Assembly: GCF_013426205.1 (NCBI RefSeq)
Contig: NC_089426.1
Coordinates: forward strand, 62,001-126,000
Direction of reading: 5' to 3'
DNA length: 64,000 nt
Source: Metarhizium brunneum
Taxonomy: Eukaryota > Ascomycota > Sordariomycetes > Hypocreales > Clavicipitaceae
In this document: positions 12,918 through 25,834 of the stretch, piece by piece
Layout: every line of letters starts with the position of its first letter
How positions within the stretch are numbered: the stretch's first letter is position 1
Position numbers and translations under genes: made by a program
Notes under the pieces: generated by a model
The model's database searches: none
What the model was told of the DNA's origin: nothing
Seen by the model: only the letters and a program-made list of their open reading frames with translations

Positions 12918-14643
12918 GTTGGTGAGCAAGCGGCACACTACTCGAACGCACACAGAGTTGTTTGTCGTGGAAAAGAGCGATGTAACTGTTGCAAATGATG
13001 TTCAAAACATGGAATTGATTCGTGTCCCGAGTAACTCAACAAGTTCAAGGACACGGACAATGTAGCTTGCTGCAGCAAATTCAAAATGGAGTCAAGTCCT
13101 TTACATTGTCGGAGCCGAGCGGCATCTACAAAACTTCCTCACCATCTGACTCCCGGCAGGCATCCGACGCCGGAGAGAAGGATGGCAAATCGTGTGTGGA
13201 GATGAATAGGCATGTTGCATGAGGCTCTCACATCAGCTTCTGCAGGACCGCCCCCGAACCGCGGGCCACCGGCACCGATATTGACTATTTCCACCACTGC
13301 CTTGAGCATGACGTCAAGTGCTCACTCCGTGGGCATTCAACTAGGCATGACGGACCTCGGGGGTGCTCGGCACAAGGGCAAAAGACTTGAAGCGTTCGCC
13401 TTTTGCAGAGCCGCAGCGATGATAACAGACAGAGCAGCGGCAGCCAGTGAAAAGTCTGATGGTATGAAACCGCTGCCCGTAACATCTAAAATCTCACAGA
13501 TGCACGTAATCGTCCAGTCTCGAGCTGGCCCCGCTTGTCTCTGCGCTGTATTGAGATGAGACTGGTCACTGCTGATGTAAAGTTGCCGGAATAGATTTGC
13601 GGCAAAGGCTACATGTATGCCTTGCTAGGCACCGGGGAAGCGGCAGGGGTCATGTAGGCAAGGGCAGCAGCTTTGCCCATGTTGCTCATGCAATAAATCT
13701 GATGACGGTCGTAATTCACTCAATACTTCTCCATATAAGCGCTAAACTGTCCGCACATGTCAACGAAATGCTCGACTCTCCGAAGCAACTCGTCGCCCCC
13801 ACGCATGGAAGAAACAGTCCGGTCTGGTGTCTAGGGCGCGGCATGTGGTGCCGTCAAGTTAATGTTAGGCCACTCCCGCGTCCCCCGCCGTGGCGTGCTT
13901 TAAATCGGATGTCAATAGTATTGCATGTAAGCAGTTGGCTGACGTACACGGTACAGGCCAGGGTTCATATCCAGTCGTCGTCGATGGATCCCGAGCCGCC
14001 ACCCGTCCGGCTTGGCAGAGGCTCCAACTTGGCCAAAGAGAGGCAGTTGACGCTATCATTGGCGCCGCAAGATTTGTCCCGTTGCGGTCGAGATTGCATG
14101 TCGATGCCAAGGGTGGGGGGTCAGATCGCCATCACGACAGACCAAGAGTTGCGCCCAGGACAGTGAGCTCCGCGATTCTGGAACCTGACGAGTTGAACTG
14201 TACGTAACAGTTATGATGCAATAGGCTCACCTTATTGCTGTTCATTTTGCCAATGCAACACCGGCCCGTACTTTCAACGACGTGAACCGAGTTTCGAGGT
14301 GGGCTAACGAACGCGTCACCACCACGGTCCGGCTGACGACATTGACATGCCTCATCTTACACCAATTGTGAGATTCTTCTAGATTATTTGCAATATGGAA
14401 TCGTATGACAGACTAGGATCATTTGCCCACGATTCAGGGGGGACCACCCCATCCTTCCCGGCATCAACTCGGAGCATGAATTCGAAAAACTCTGGTGGTA
14501 GTATGACACGACCAACCATCTCTTTACCCATACTAGTGTCTGTTGATTTAGACTTCACAAATATCCCCTCCGATAACGAATCAATATAATGAGACCGAGA
14601 AAAAAAACAAAGGGGAAAAGGCAAGGCCTGCGTAAGAAAAACC
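12918..14643. promoter_or_regulatory. Divergent intergenic region between NRPS and P450
   Basis: These 1.7 kb separate two divergently transcribed genes and must contain both promoters. No convincing coding region was seen: open frames here are short, lack recognisable motifs and overlap on both strands. No clear TATA box or operator was recognised. The arrangement would allow coordinate control of the NRPS and the P450. Confidence 0.5.
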
Positions 14644-16289
14644 ATGGAGTTGTTGCATCTTGTTGCTTTTCCTCTGCTCAGGCTCTCTATACCATTCCTA
14701 GTCTTTAGCATTGCTGCCGGCCGCATCATATACGCACTATGGCTCTCACCGTACAGCCATGTCCCTGGTCCAAGGCTCTGCAAAATCACGGGGTTTTGGA
14801 TCATATACCACGACATGATGCTACAGCGCAATCAAAAGATATACCAGTGGCATGAAAAGTACGGTTCCATCGTCCTCATTGCTCCCGGACAGGTCTCAGT
14901 CTCGACTGCAAATGTAACGAGACAAATCTACACTTCATCTGGATATCACCCCAAGAGCGCTTATTTTAACAACTTCATCATGTATGGTGAGCGACCCATA
15001 TTTAGCACCCTAGACTGCAGAGAACATCGGAGACTCCGTAAACGAACATTTAGCTTCTATCAGCCTACGTCAATCTATAAGCCTGCTGTCCTGGAGCCTA
15101 TTCGACATCAGATGCTGTTATTCTTGCGGCAACTGGAGACAGACGCGCAGGCCCAAGAGACTCTGGATATTTTGCCGAGGTGTAATATGTACTCCTTTGA
15201 TAACATTACACGCTTGATCTACGGGCCTCATCACTGTGCCCGCACAGTCGAACCTACACAGCAGGAGCGAATTATCCTGGATGGGTGGAAAGAATGCGAA
15301 GTGTGGAACAACTTCCAGTATAACTTCCCCCACATCTATAGGCTTGTCAAATTAGCCATATGCCAAGCTTCTCGGAACCCCAACTTTCTCACGGCCGAGG
15401 AACGGCTTAGTGAATGGAACATGGCCAAGCTCACCTCCTCGTTGGAGAAGCCCGATACCATTGTGGCCGGTACTCTCATGGGCCAGTTATATGAGGCGCG
15501 CACCGAGCACGGCGAGCCGCTTCCCTTTTCCTGGATGGGTGCTGAATTATTGGATAATATCCAAGCAGCACAGACTACAGTTGCCCTAGCTCTCACTTAT
15601 GCTCTTTGGGATTTGGCGTGTCATCCTCAGTGGCAGCACCAAATTCGCCAAGAGCTTCTTACAAAGCCGCTGTGTGACGATGGTTTTCCATCTTTTGCCG
15701 ATATCAACTCTGCAGAGGTACTCGACGCTTGTATCCGGGAGTCCAGTCGACTGAACCCGCTTTCAAGCGGACGTGCAGAAAGAGTAGTGCCTGAGACGAA
15801 AATCTACGATAATGTTGTGATTCCAGCCGGTGTACGTTGCTTTCTTCCCCCTCTTTCCCCTCTTGCCCGCGTATGTCGCGTTGTGTATTTGATCTTGATA
15901 CCCACTGCGTCTTGGCCTTCATAGACTAAAAGGCCGTGGCATAGACTATCATCTCGACTTCGACAGCAGCAATACATCGTTCTCCCGATGCATTTGCCGA
16001 ACCGCACGAGTATAGACCTGATCGCTGGCTACAAGCCGATACGGCCCAGCTGAGAGCCATGGAGTCCTGTTACATGCCATTTGGATACGGCGCACGCCTG
16101 TGCCTGGGGAAAGCATTTGCACTTGCAGAGATTAAAATCATGATGGCATGTTTACTGCTGAGATTCCAGTTATCTGAGGATGCGCAATCCTTGACAAACG
16201 CACAAACAATGACACAGCTTGGAACTCAAAACGCGCTGCCGCGGGGACTGCGGTGTGACATTAAAATTAGAAGCCTAGATGTGAATTAG
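14644..16289 (+). CDS. Cytochrome P450 monooxygenase
   Basis: A heme-thiolate monooxygenase of about 510 residues, probably anchored in the ER by its hydrophobic N terminus (residues 3-33). There are two exons, 14644-15831 and 15945-16289. The 113 bp intron has donor GTACGT and an ACTAA branch, and the join restores the sequence VIPAG-TIISTS before the PERF-like segment (EYRPDRW). Visible signatures are the K-helix ExxR (ESSR, about residue 375) and the heme-binding loop FGYGARLCLGKAFA with the cysteine at about residue 449. The oxygen-binding I-helix reads AAQTT instead of the usual AGxDTT. The start ATG sits in a strong context (ACCATGG). Next to and divergent from the NRPS, it most likely oxidises the peptide or a precursor; the substrate is not predictable. 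Lengths and motifs fit a functional fungal class II P450. Confidence 0.93.
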
Positions 16290-17070
16290 ATGCCTTGACG
16301 CAATGCAAAGAATAAATGTACAACTGAAGAATAAAATTCGGGCATCAAAGTCGCGCCAGTGTCATGAATCTTGCCACGAATCGAGCCGTGGTCAAGACCA
16401 TGTTTCAAAAAGTATCGCTCGTCATCTTTGCCTCGTCCGCGTCACGCAGAGTCAATCAAGATCAAAGGGTACTAAACGGTGCCGGACAGGTGAAAAAAGA
16501 AACAAGTCTGAAAAGCGTCAGCATTCTCGGACTCGAATGGTCGTGATCTGGCTGCCGGGCAGAAAGACGTACGTAAGCTAGTAAGCAGAGAGCATGCTCA
16601 TGCTTATTCCGTCGCCGCCACAATCCGAAGCTTGATTCTTCGGCTCCACATGCAGGAAATTTTTTTATCAAATCAGAAGCAGAAAAGGGAGGCCGGGGAA
16701 TGACGGGATTGTCTTACATGGTACGATAATGCCCTACCGAGACCGCAATGCCGATCCAGCACTCGTCGTTGCTCACCCCTTGGCCCTGGCTGCATTAGTG
16801 TCTTGGTACTAGGCAATGGACGCATATGTATGTATGCATTTGTTTCTATATTCTTTGTCTGGTGCTTGTCGCTGTGGGTCGAGCCCAGTGGCGTCCATGT
16901 TTCTGACTGATTTCGCCCTTCTCTCCCCGTGAGCACTGCTGTCTGGGTGGCCGCGATTTGGCATCGATCTTTGGCCCAGTTTGGCGTGCCTTAATATCCT
17001 AGGTTGATTCACCACTGTCCTTGTCTTTGTATGATTGCTTCATGTCGTACAAGCAGACCTTGCGTTGATC
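16290..17070. other. Intergenic, P450 to ABC transporter
   Basis: This is the 3' flank of the P450 and the promoter side of the ABC transporter gene. Nothing coding was recognised. No TATA box stands out close to the transporter start. Confidence 0.4.
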
Positions 17071-20000
17071 ATGTCTGATGCCGCGGCTCCCTGCTCCATC
17101 CAGGTTCAGGATGTCTTTGGCGCTGCCGTCGCCGAATCCTGCTTGCGAGGCTTCGATTTTACGCTCCTTTTTGAGGAGACCATTCTAACAGTCCTGCCCC
17201 TTGGCATCGCAAGTATGCTGGCCCTTTCCCCCTTGTGCTTCGTTCTGGATCTCGCCGTACTCGGCAGAGGCGCCCTGACAACTAATATCTCCAAGTTCTT
17301 CTGGCTTTACTACGTGTATCAGCCCTCTGGAATTGCCCTCAAAAGGCACAGAGATCATGGCTTTTCCTTCTCAAACTGGTAATTCACCTTCTGCCTTTTT
17401 TTGCTCCATGGTTGCAGAGCGGCAAGAATCGCGGCTAATCGCGGCTTGTCAAGATGACCTTCTCGGTTTATATCGCGCTTCAAATTGTGCTTCTGGCGTT
17501 ATGGGCCAGTTCGGCCGCCCCTTCAACCAAGACCACTCTGGCGACGGTTTCATTAACAATTGCGGGCTTCATACTATTTGCCAATTTGTCGTACTTGGAG
17601 CACACGCGCTCACTACGTCCATCGACGCCCATTACCATCTATCTGGGCATCTCCATCTTGCTGGATCTCGCACGTGTGCGCACCCTGTTCTTTATTCCCG
17701 GCAGCCAGTCGGTTGCCAAAGTCAATCTGGCCAGCTTCTGCGTCAAGCTGATCATTTTTTTGTTGGAGCTGACGGAGAAGCGGCGGCTACTCCTGCCCGC
17801 GTGGCAAGATGCTTCTCCAGAGGCAGTGGGCAGTGTCTATAATAGAGTACTCTTTTGGTGGCTGAATAGCCTTTTCATGAAAGGGTTCCGCAACTTGATC
17901 AGCATAAACTCATTACCGGTCCTCGATACGGAGCTTCTCAAGACGGCAAATCCAACAGAGCTCGTGGAGAAATGGAACAGAGGTGCGTCTCGGTACTCCA
18001 GCTGAGTGATTGACATAGTAAACCGCAATACTCACCATCACTTGCAGTGGATGCGTCCAAGAAAAATGCTCTGCTTTGGACATTTCTCCTTCATTACAAA
18101 TGGGACTTATTAGCCGGTGTGGTACCGCGCTTGGCTTGCATCGGCTTCACATTTGCGCAGCCATTTCTACTGGAAAGAGTCCTTGACTTCACGGCAGAAC
18201 CGGTTGAGTCGTCCAGGAAAGAGTTCGCCTATGGACTGATAGGCGCATACGCTATTGTGTATATTGGGAAAGCTGTACGAGAACTGTCCTCGTTTTTCTC
18301 TTTTTCTGGCAAACGGCAGAGTACTGACAGCAAACCACCGCAAGGCAACCTTTACTGCATATCAGCACAAGACGTATCGCCTCCTCACAATGTTCCGCGG
18401 CAGCCTCATTTCCCTCATCTTTTCCAAGACTCTTCGTATGAGTGCTACCAAGATTTCCGATGCCGAAGCCATCACATTGATGAGCGCTGATATTGATCGC
18501 ATTGCCCTGAGTCTGGAGCTTGTGCACGAGTTTTACTCCAGTTTCATCGAAATCGCATTGTCCATGTGGCTACTGTACAGACTGCTCGGTGTCGCCATGG
18601 CGGCTGCAACCGCCCATGTAGTTGGTGCGAATGCCCGTCAAAGAATACATTTCTACTCTCATTGTAAGCGAAGTGGGCTAACATGACTTCTCAAAAGTAT
18701 GCCTAGTGTTAGGGATACCTATAGCCGCCGCCGCAGGCAATGCAAACGTCCCATGGTTGGAAGCTATCGAGAGACGTTTGGCTGTGACGACGAAAATGCT
18801 GGGTTCGATGAAGGCAATTAAGATGACTGGCCTAACAAACGTCATGTCCAACGTCATTTCGAGCCTCAGATCGTTAGAAATTGGTGCGTCACGCCGCCAT
18901 CGTATCTTTACTGTCTTGGAGGCCGTTACATGTGAGTACTCCCGTTTTCATGCGGTGATGGAAACCCAGTTGACGAAATCGACTCTACAGCATACACGTC
19001 CGATGCTTTCTCCTCCGTATGGGGGTTTGGAGTCTTCATTCTTCTTGCGCGATCGAACAATACTACGACATTGACAGAAGGAATCGCATTCTCGGCATTG
19101 TCTCTTTTTTCGCTCCAGGTCCAGCCTTTAACATTTATTCTGAATGGTTTTGAAGATATTCAAACAATTATTAACTCTTTTAACCGCATACAAGAACATC
19201 TAGCATCTGAAGAAAGAGAAGATCCCAGAGACACTCCGGAAACTAGGAAGAATCTCGAAAGGGACTCCTCCTCCGAGACGTCGCTTGGTTTCGGAGAACC
19301 AAAAGCAGTACCTCTAGGATCTGTGTCCGCACTTGGCGACACAAATGCTGCCATTGTTATCAAAGACGCCACAACTGGATATTCTGCCGAGTCATCCATT
19401 CTCAATGGCATAAATCTCGAAATTAGCCGCGGCAAAACGACCGTGGTGGTGGGACCAGTAGGATGCGGCAAATCAACTCTGCTGAGACTTATCCTTGGAG
19501 AAATGCCTGTAACTAGCGGAACAGTCTCGACATCATTCTCAAGGGCAGCATTCTGTCCACAGTCTCCATGGATCACCTGGGGCACCATCCAAAACAACAT
19601 CATTGGAATGTCTAGGTGGGACAAGCCCTGGTATAATACTGTGGTGAAAGCCTGCGCGCTCTCAGCGGATTTCGAGCAATTACGAGACGGGGATCAAACC
19701 AACGTGGGAACTAGGGGCTCCAGACTTAGTGGAGGGCAGCAAATGCGTCTTGTGAGCAATCATGTGTCCACTGGCGAACATGTGTACGTGTGCGTCGCTA
19801 ACAGCTTGCCGTCCCCAGTCGTTAGCAAGAGCCCTTTACTCTAGAAATCAAGTCATGGTACTTGATGACGTGCTCACCGGTCTTGACCGAGCCACCGAAG
19901 CAAGCATTCTTGATGCAGTTTTCGGCCCTAGTGGGCTCTTGAGATCGTCACAGACTACCGTGGTGCTAACTACGAATTCGAGTGAGTAGCTGTAGTCAAA

Positions 20001-22441
20001 TAGGCAGTGGTAGAGATTATTGGCTAACAAACGACAACAATGAAAAGTCAACCATGTGCAATATGCAGACTATATTGTTATTCTGAACAAGGATGGGACC
20101 GTTGCCGAGCAAGGCACAAGGGACTCTTTGTCGACCTCTGTAGGCTACATAGAACGACTATCTGGCATAGTGCAGGGGACCACGGTTCGACCAGAGTTCG
20201 AACTCGCCGAGGAGACGCTTCAGGAGCTCGGCCTGCCTGACGAGGATGAAGAACAAGATGTCACGAGTCGCGGAACAAGTGATTGGAGGATCTACGCTTA
20301 CTTCATTCACATCGCGGGGAAATGGACCTTCCTCTTGTATCTCTTTGGATGCGCATGCTTCATTTTCGGGCTCAACTTTCCTTGTAAGTCCAGGACTGGA
20401 AATTTCTTCACCACCTATTCGAAAGTCGCTAACACCTTCCCAGCAATCTGGTTGCAGTGGTGGACCAATGCGAACGCAAAGACGCCCAACGACAAGATTG
20501 GCTACTGGCTAGGCATCTACGGCCTGCTGGGAGCCTTGGCGGTTTTGGGTTGTTTTGCCTCAGATTGGTAATTTACCTGCCTCAATTGCTACGCTGTCAT
20601 CTAATCATTTCTCAGGATATTCAATATCATTCTGCTGCCTAAAATATCGAGAAAGTTTCATGAGCTTTTGCTCGCGACAACCATGAAGCAAGTCTTGCCT
20701 TTCACATGTTTACTCTTGTTCAACTTTCTAACTTCTCTCTTAAGCGCGCCGACATCCTTTTTAACATCAACTGATGCTGGCCAAATTGCCAACAGGTGTG
20801 TTTCATGACCTACTTGTTTCATTGGCTATGAGACTGACGCAGAGTGCTCTGTCATCGACAGGTTTAGTCAAGATTTGCAATTAGTTGACAACGATCTGGC
20901 ACATGCCCTAGACCAGACAGTTGTTCAGCTATTTACTGTTGTCATTTCTGCTGTTTTAGTCTTCACCGGCTCAGGCTACTTGGCCGCAACGGTCCCCGTG
21001 TGCATCTTCTTTGTCTACATGATACAGTTTTACTATCTACGTACATCACGTCAGCTTCGAATCATAGACATTGAAGCCAAGGCCCCTTTATTCTCTCAGT
21101 TCCTGGAAACTCTGGCGGGTGTGTCCTGTATCCGTGCCTACGGGTGGACAGACAACTACCTCCAACGCAACTATCATGTGCTCAATACATCTCAGAGGCC
21201 CTATTATCTACTCTGGTGCATACAAAGATGGCTCAATCTAGTTCTAGATTTAATGGTCGGCGGCATCGCTGTTATCCTCGTTGCTTTTGCAACCGCCACT
21301 GCCGGTGGAAAGACTGGCTATCTTGGCGTTGCTCTATTCGGCATCATTAATTTTAGTGGCACGCTTCAGACTCTTATCGCACAGTGGACACAATTGGAGA
21401 CGGCCCTTGGCGCCATAAGTCGTATAAGATCATACGTCTCAAACACTCCATCCGAAAACCAAGGGGCCAATACACGTCATCCTCCGGAGGGCTGGCCCTT
21501 AAGTGGCACAATCGAGTTTAGTAATGTCTCGGCTTCGTATCAGTCTTCTCAAGAGCCAGTCTTGAAAGATGTCAATCTATCCATCAATGCTGGCGAGAAG
21601 GTGGCCATTTGTGGCCGTACAGGCAGGTAAGTTTTGCTCCGTTTTTGCGACACAACTTTAAAGGTTCGGTGTTGACTTTCCACGTTTCTCCTTTGCGCAG
21701 TGGCAAAACGTCTTTAATCTCCACGTTGCTACGCCTTCTTGAGCTGGATACGGGAAGTGTTACTATTGATGGTGTGGACATTAGTACGATTCCCCGGCAG
21801 GAGGTGCGCTTACGGCTGAACACGCTACCTCAAGAGCCGTTTTTCTTACAAGCCAGTATACGCGATAATGTTGATCTATTGCACTTATCCGATGATGATT
21901 CTATTATTGCCGCGCTTCGGTCCGTAAATCTGTGGCAGATGCTGGAGGAACGCGGTGGGCTGGATGAGATGATCAGCGAAGAACTTCTCTCCCACGGGCA
22001 GCGGCAGCTATTCTGCCTCGCACGCGCCATTGTGAAGCCCAGCAGTATAGTCATTATAGATGAGGCAACCAGCAGGTATGTTACAAGTCCAACTTTGGAG
22101 AGACTTTGTTTTTGATTCACTACCTTGCATGGTTCGCCACAAAATACAGGCGTGTATCAGCTCGCCTCACGCAACCACATTACTAATGGGTGCATAGTGT
22201 CAACTCGGATGAAGAAGAAATAATGGAGCGATTTCTACAAGATGACTTTCGTGGCCGAACCATCATCGCCGTCGCCCACAAGTTACACACAGTGTTGGAC
22301 TTTGACCGTGTTGTGCTCATGGACAAAGGCCACATTCTTGAGAATGGTAATCCGCGGGAGCTTCTCGCGAACTCTGAGTCTGCTTTTCATTCTCTGTACA
22401 TGAGCTTATCTACTGTATCTGAGAAGAAACAAGGCCAATAA
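17071..22441 (+). CDS. ABC transporter, ABCC (MRP-like) family, full-size
   Basis: An ATP-driven exporter of about 1467 residues with the order TMD0-TMD1-NBD1-TMD2-NBD2. Fourteen exons were derived by hand: 17071-17313, 17454-17982, 18048-18274, 18345-18624, 18698-18931, 18991-19751, 19819-19981, 20048-20383, 20444-20567, 20616-20687, 20745-20795, 20862-21626, 21701-22075, 22198-22441. The sum is 4404 nt, divisible by three. The first intron boundary is the least certain. NBD1 has Walker A GPVGCGKST near residue 658, signature LSGGQQ and Walker B VMVLDDVLTGLD, where the second D replaces the catalytic E, as is common in ABCC NBD1. NBD2 has GRTGSGKTS near 1260, signature LSHGQRQ and VIIDEATSS. 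Such pumps sit in the plasma or vacuolar membrane. Next to an NRPS and a P450, export of or resistance to the peptide is the likely role (inference). Confidence 0.93.
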
Positions 22442-23401
22442 AAGAAGTTGAAGGATGGTCTGGGAAATTGAAGTTTACAAATATCATGGCAGCACAAAAA
22501 AGGGAAAAAAATCTTATAGAGTAGACCACAAAGAGATCAGAACCTTGTAGAGTATAGAACGGGTCGGATCAATCTCTGTAAATGTTCTCCAACTAAGTGC
22601 GAGGCACGATCCCAGAAACTTAAAAAAAAGCAAACATAATGTATTCAAAAGATGGGAGTACCAAGTTGGTATGGACTCAGCAGTAAGGGTCTGGTGGACT
22701 ATTTTTATTAATACTGTGAACATTTTCGCCCTGCCATGTACCCAACAGTGCCCGGTAGTTACTTGGCCGTTCATTCTACTCCGCGGTGCTGCCACGGGTC
22801 AGGTTACTATTGACATTGATGTATGTATCCGACCACTCATCACTGCTTTCAGCTCACTGCTTGGCCGCAAAGTTGCATACCATGACTTATTGTAGTCTCA
22901 TTAGCTCTGAGTCCATCGGAGTAGTAGCCCCATGAAACAAAGCCAGGCCGCAAAATTTGCGTTTTCCTTCTTTTTCCAATGCACTTACCGAGACTGTGAT
23001 TAGGCAGATGCCTTCACTATACTACCAGTTGACGTCTTACATGCCATCTGGTGAGAACCAACGTCCCATCCAGGTGGATCGACCCGCCATATATTTCTGC
23101 AGTCAGCGTGCAGTAGCCGAGCTGCTACTCAGAGTAAGCACAGGTAGCATGCTTACTGCGTCCTTCCAACAGGTTCGAGGATACTTGAACCCGATTTTAA
23201 TCACGCCTGGTGGCACAGAACAGCGGCACTACTTTCTTTGTGATTCCAGAGGCGGGTCGTTTAAGTCCGACATGCATAGCAATGCCTCGCAGCGATTATA
23301 AATACGTTAAATACTCCCATGGTCTGCTGACGGATACAAGAGTGGATTCGGTTTAGTATGAGGACGAGTACGTAATTGTTACTCACAAGCTGTGTTTCAA
23401 C
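22442..23401. promoter_or_regulatory. Intergenic with TATA box of the S10 peptidase gene
   Basis: A TATAAATA motif at 23297-23304 lies 98 bp before the carboxypeptidase ATG and is the most likely core promoter. The rest is the 3' flank of the transporter gene, with A-rich tracts around 22490-22640. No gene was recognised in it. Confidence 0.45.
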
Positions 23402-25262
23402 ATGCGTCTAGTAGTCATCACCTCTTTAATTGCCTGGATAGGGTCCTTCTCCCTCTGCGATGGCAGAGAAAATCCAGCGGCCCAACTACGCCCAAAGTTG
23501 ACTCAACGCGGCGTTCGCTTTGACAAGTGGACTCGGAACGGCGCTGTTCCCAGGAAATTCGACAGCGTCAGTACAAGAAGTGAGTAGAAGGGTATTCAAG
23601 CCGTTTTCTTGTGTAAACTAAATGAAATGATGCTCATGGTTAGCAAACTAATTAATCCACGAACACAGGATTCGCTGTTAATGGCACCGGGATTCCTGAT
23701 GTTGATTTCGACATTGGTGAAGCATATGCGGGGACGCTTTCCACTACCAAGGATATAAATGGAACTGATAGATTTTACTTCTGGTTCCAACCCTCACCTA
23801 ATCCGGCTGCGAGGAAGGAGATTGTTATCTGGCTTAATGGTGGTGTAAGTCATTCCTAATGTAGGGGGATAAAGGAGCTGGGCACTGTACCCATGACGCC
23901 GATTGTATTACTTTTGGTCTCGAGACTAACTTTCTTGACGCTTTCCTAGCCCGGATGCTCATCCCTCGAGGGTTTTCTGCAGGAAAATGGGCCTTTCTTA
24001 TGGCAGTATGGCACCTTTAAACCCGTCCCAAATCCGTGGGGCTGGCACCAGCTCAGTAACGTGCTCTGGGTAGAACAGCCAATTAGAACGGGCTTCTCCC
24101 AGGGAAATGTGACGGCTAGGAATGAGGATGATGTAGCGAAGCAGTTTTTAGGCTTCTTTAGGAACTTTGTTCAGACATTTTCCATGCAAGGATACAAGGT
24201 GTACATTACGGGGGAGTCTTATGCGTAAGTCTTGGTGCCAAGTCTGAAACCTGATGAATCGATTCGACTAATGAAATCGGCAATAGCGGCATGTACTGCC
24301 CGTATATTGCGAACGCTATGCTAGATGCAAACGACACAAGCCACTTTAACATGAAGGGTATGATGATCTACGATCCTGTTATCGGCGATACCAGGCTTCA
24401 AAACGATATGGTCGCGGTTCCTTTTATCGATTCCAACCGGAACTTATTTCCACTCAACGATTCATTTGTCAAAGAAATCCACCGTGCTGACAACAATTGC
24501 GGCTTTGCCGCCTTGCGTGCAAAGCACCTCAGCTACCCACCAAAGGGTCGATTGCCCTCCGTCCTGCCGGGTCTCGACCCAAGGACGGGTGAGGTACTTC
24601 CAGCCTGCAGTCTCTCGCAGCGCGTTCAAGATGCCGTCACTGCGCTCAATCCATGCTTCAACATATACCAGATAGCAACAACCTGCCCCTTGTTATGGGA
24701 CGTGCTCGGCTTCCCCGGTGCCTTTGAGTATCTACCTCAGGGTGCCTCGCTCTACTTCAACCGCACAGATGTCAAGAAAGCCATTCATGCTCCTCTCAAT
24801 GTCAATTGGATGTCGTGCTCCGACGATTCTGTCTTTGCTGGTGACGGCGCGGACCACTCCGAGCCGTCTTCCAACCGTGTTCTGGGTCGTGTCATAGACG
24901 GCACGCAAAACGTCATTATTGGCCACGGTGCATTGGACTTTGGTCTCATTGCCAATGGCACACTTATGATAATTCAAAACATGACATTTGGTGGAAAGCA
25001 GGGCTTCCACAAGCGCCCTGTTGAACCATTTTACGTCCCATACCACACTGATGGCGCTGATGCCACATTAGCAGGCGCTGGTGTTTTCGGCACGGCGCAC
25101 ACGGAACGTGGCTTAACGTATGTTGGCGTTTCGCTGGCCGGCCACATGATTCCCCAGTACGCGCCAAGCGCCGCGTACCGACATCTCGAGTTTCTTCTCG
25201 GCCGAGTCGATTCGCTTAGCAGCACTAGGCCGTTTACCACTGATTCTGAGAGTTCTGTGTAG
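23402..25262 (+). CDS. Secreted serine carboxypeptidase, peptidase family S10
   Basis: A 534-residue S10 (carboxypeptidase Y-like) enzyme that would remove C-terminal residues from peptides. Four exons: 23402-23579, 23669-23844, 23950-24224, 24287-25262. All introns are GT..AG and keep the frame. A signal peptide is clear ([19 protein letters not shown]). Family landmarks are [13 protein letters not shown] (substrate and oxyanion region), the nucleophile Ser208 in TGESYAGMY, Asp427 in HGALDFGL and His496 in LAGHMIPQY. There are many N-glycosylation sequons, as expected for a secreted enzyme. It follows the ABC gene in the same direction. It could trim or inactivate the NRPS product, or be an unrelated secreted peptidase. 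It ends only about 130 bp before a RIP-mutated retrotransposon yet shows no damage. Confidence 0.92.
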
Positions 25263-25393
25263 TTGAACATTCAACATGTGTTAAAAAGGCGGTCGTAGCC
25301 AACAGATGTACTAGATATATATGCTATCGCTAATTTGAACCTTCAAATGTTCTCGATAACTTATTGGATACCCTATAGGGGGTGGGGGCCTCA

Positions 25394-25834
25394 TGTAACG
25401 GCTAAGGTTTCTAAGGGATAAACTAGTTATAGTTTATATTAGTAAAGCTACTAAGGCAGTTAATTTAAGTAATTAGGTATTATATTAATAATAGGTTATA
25501 AATTATAATTAAGTAATTAAAGTTAAAAAGTTATAAGTAAAGCTTAAATTAATATAATAATTATTATTAAAAGCTAAAAAACTAAAATTTATTTATAAAA
25601 TAAAATTAAAAATCCTTATATATTATAATAAATTACTTTTTTTATTATAATATTTTCTTTTAAATTATTATTATAATTATAATTTTACTTATATAAATTA
25701 TAATTTCTTTTATAATTTAAATATAATAATTATTTTAATTATTAATTTATTATTTACTTTATTTATATTACTTTATAGCTTATATAATTAGCTTAATTTA
25801 TAGCTTACTTTTTATATATAACTAGGTTATAATA
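25394..25834. repeat. LTR of the RIP-mutated element (left)
   Basis: A 441 bp LTR. It starts with TGTAACGGCTAAGG, still identical to the intact LTR, then degrades to A+T while keeping alignment to the intact 436 bp LTR. It ends at the position corresponding to the GTAACA terminus, here mutated. Confidence 0.85.

Noticed and set aside
13597..14166. 189-codon frame in the NRPS/P450 promoter region
   Set aside because: No recognisable domain, odd composition and overlapping frames on both strands; more likely chance.
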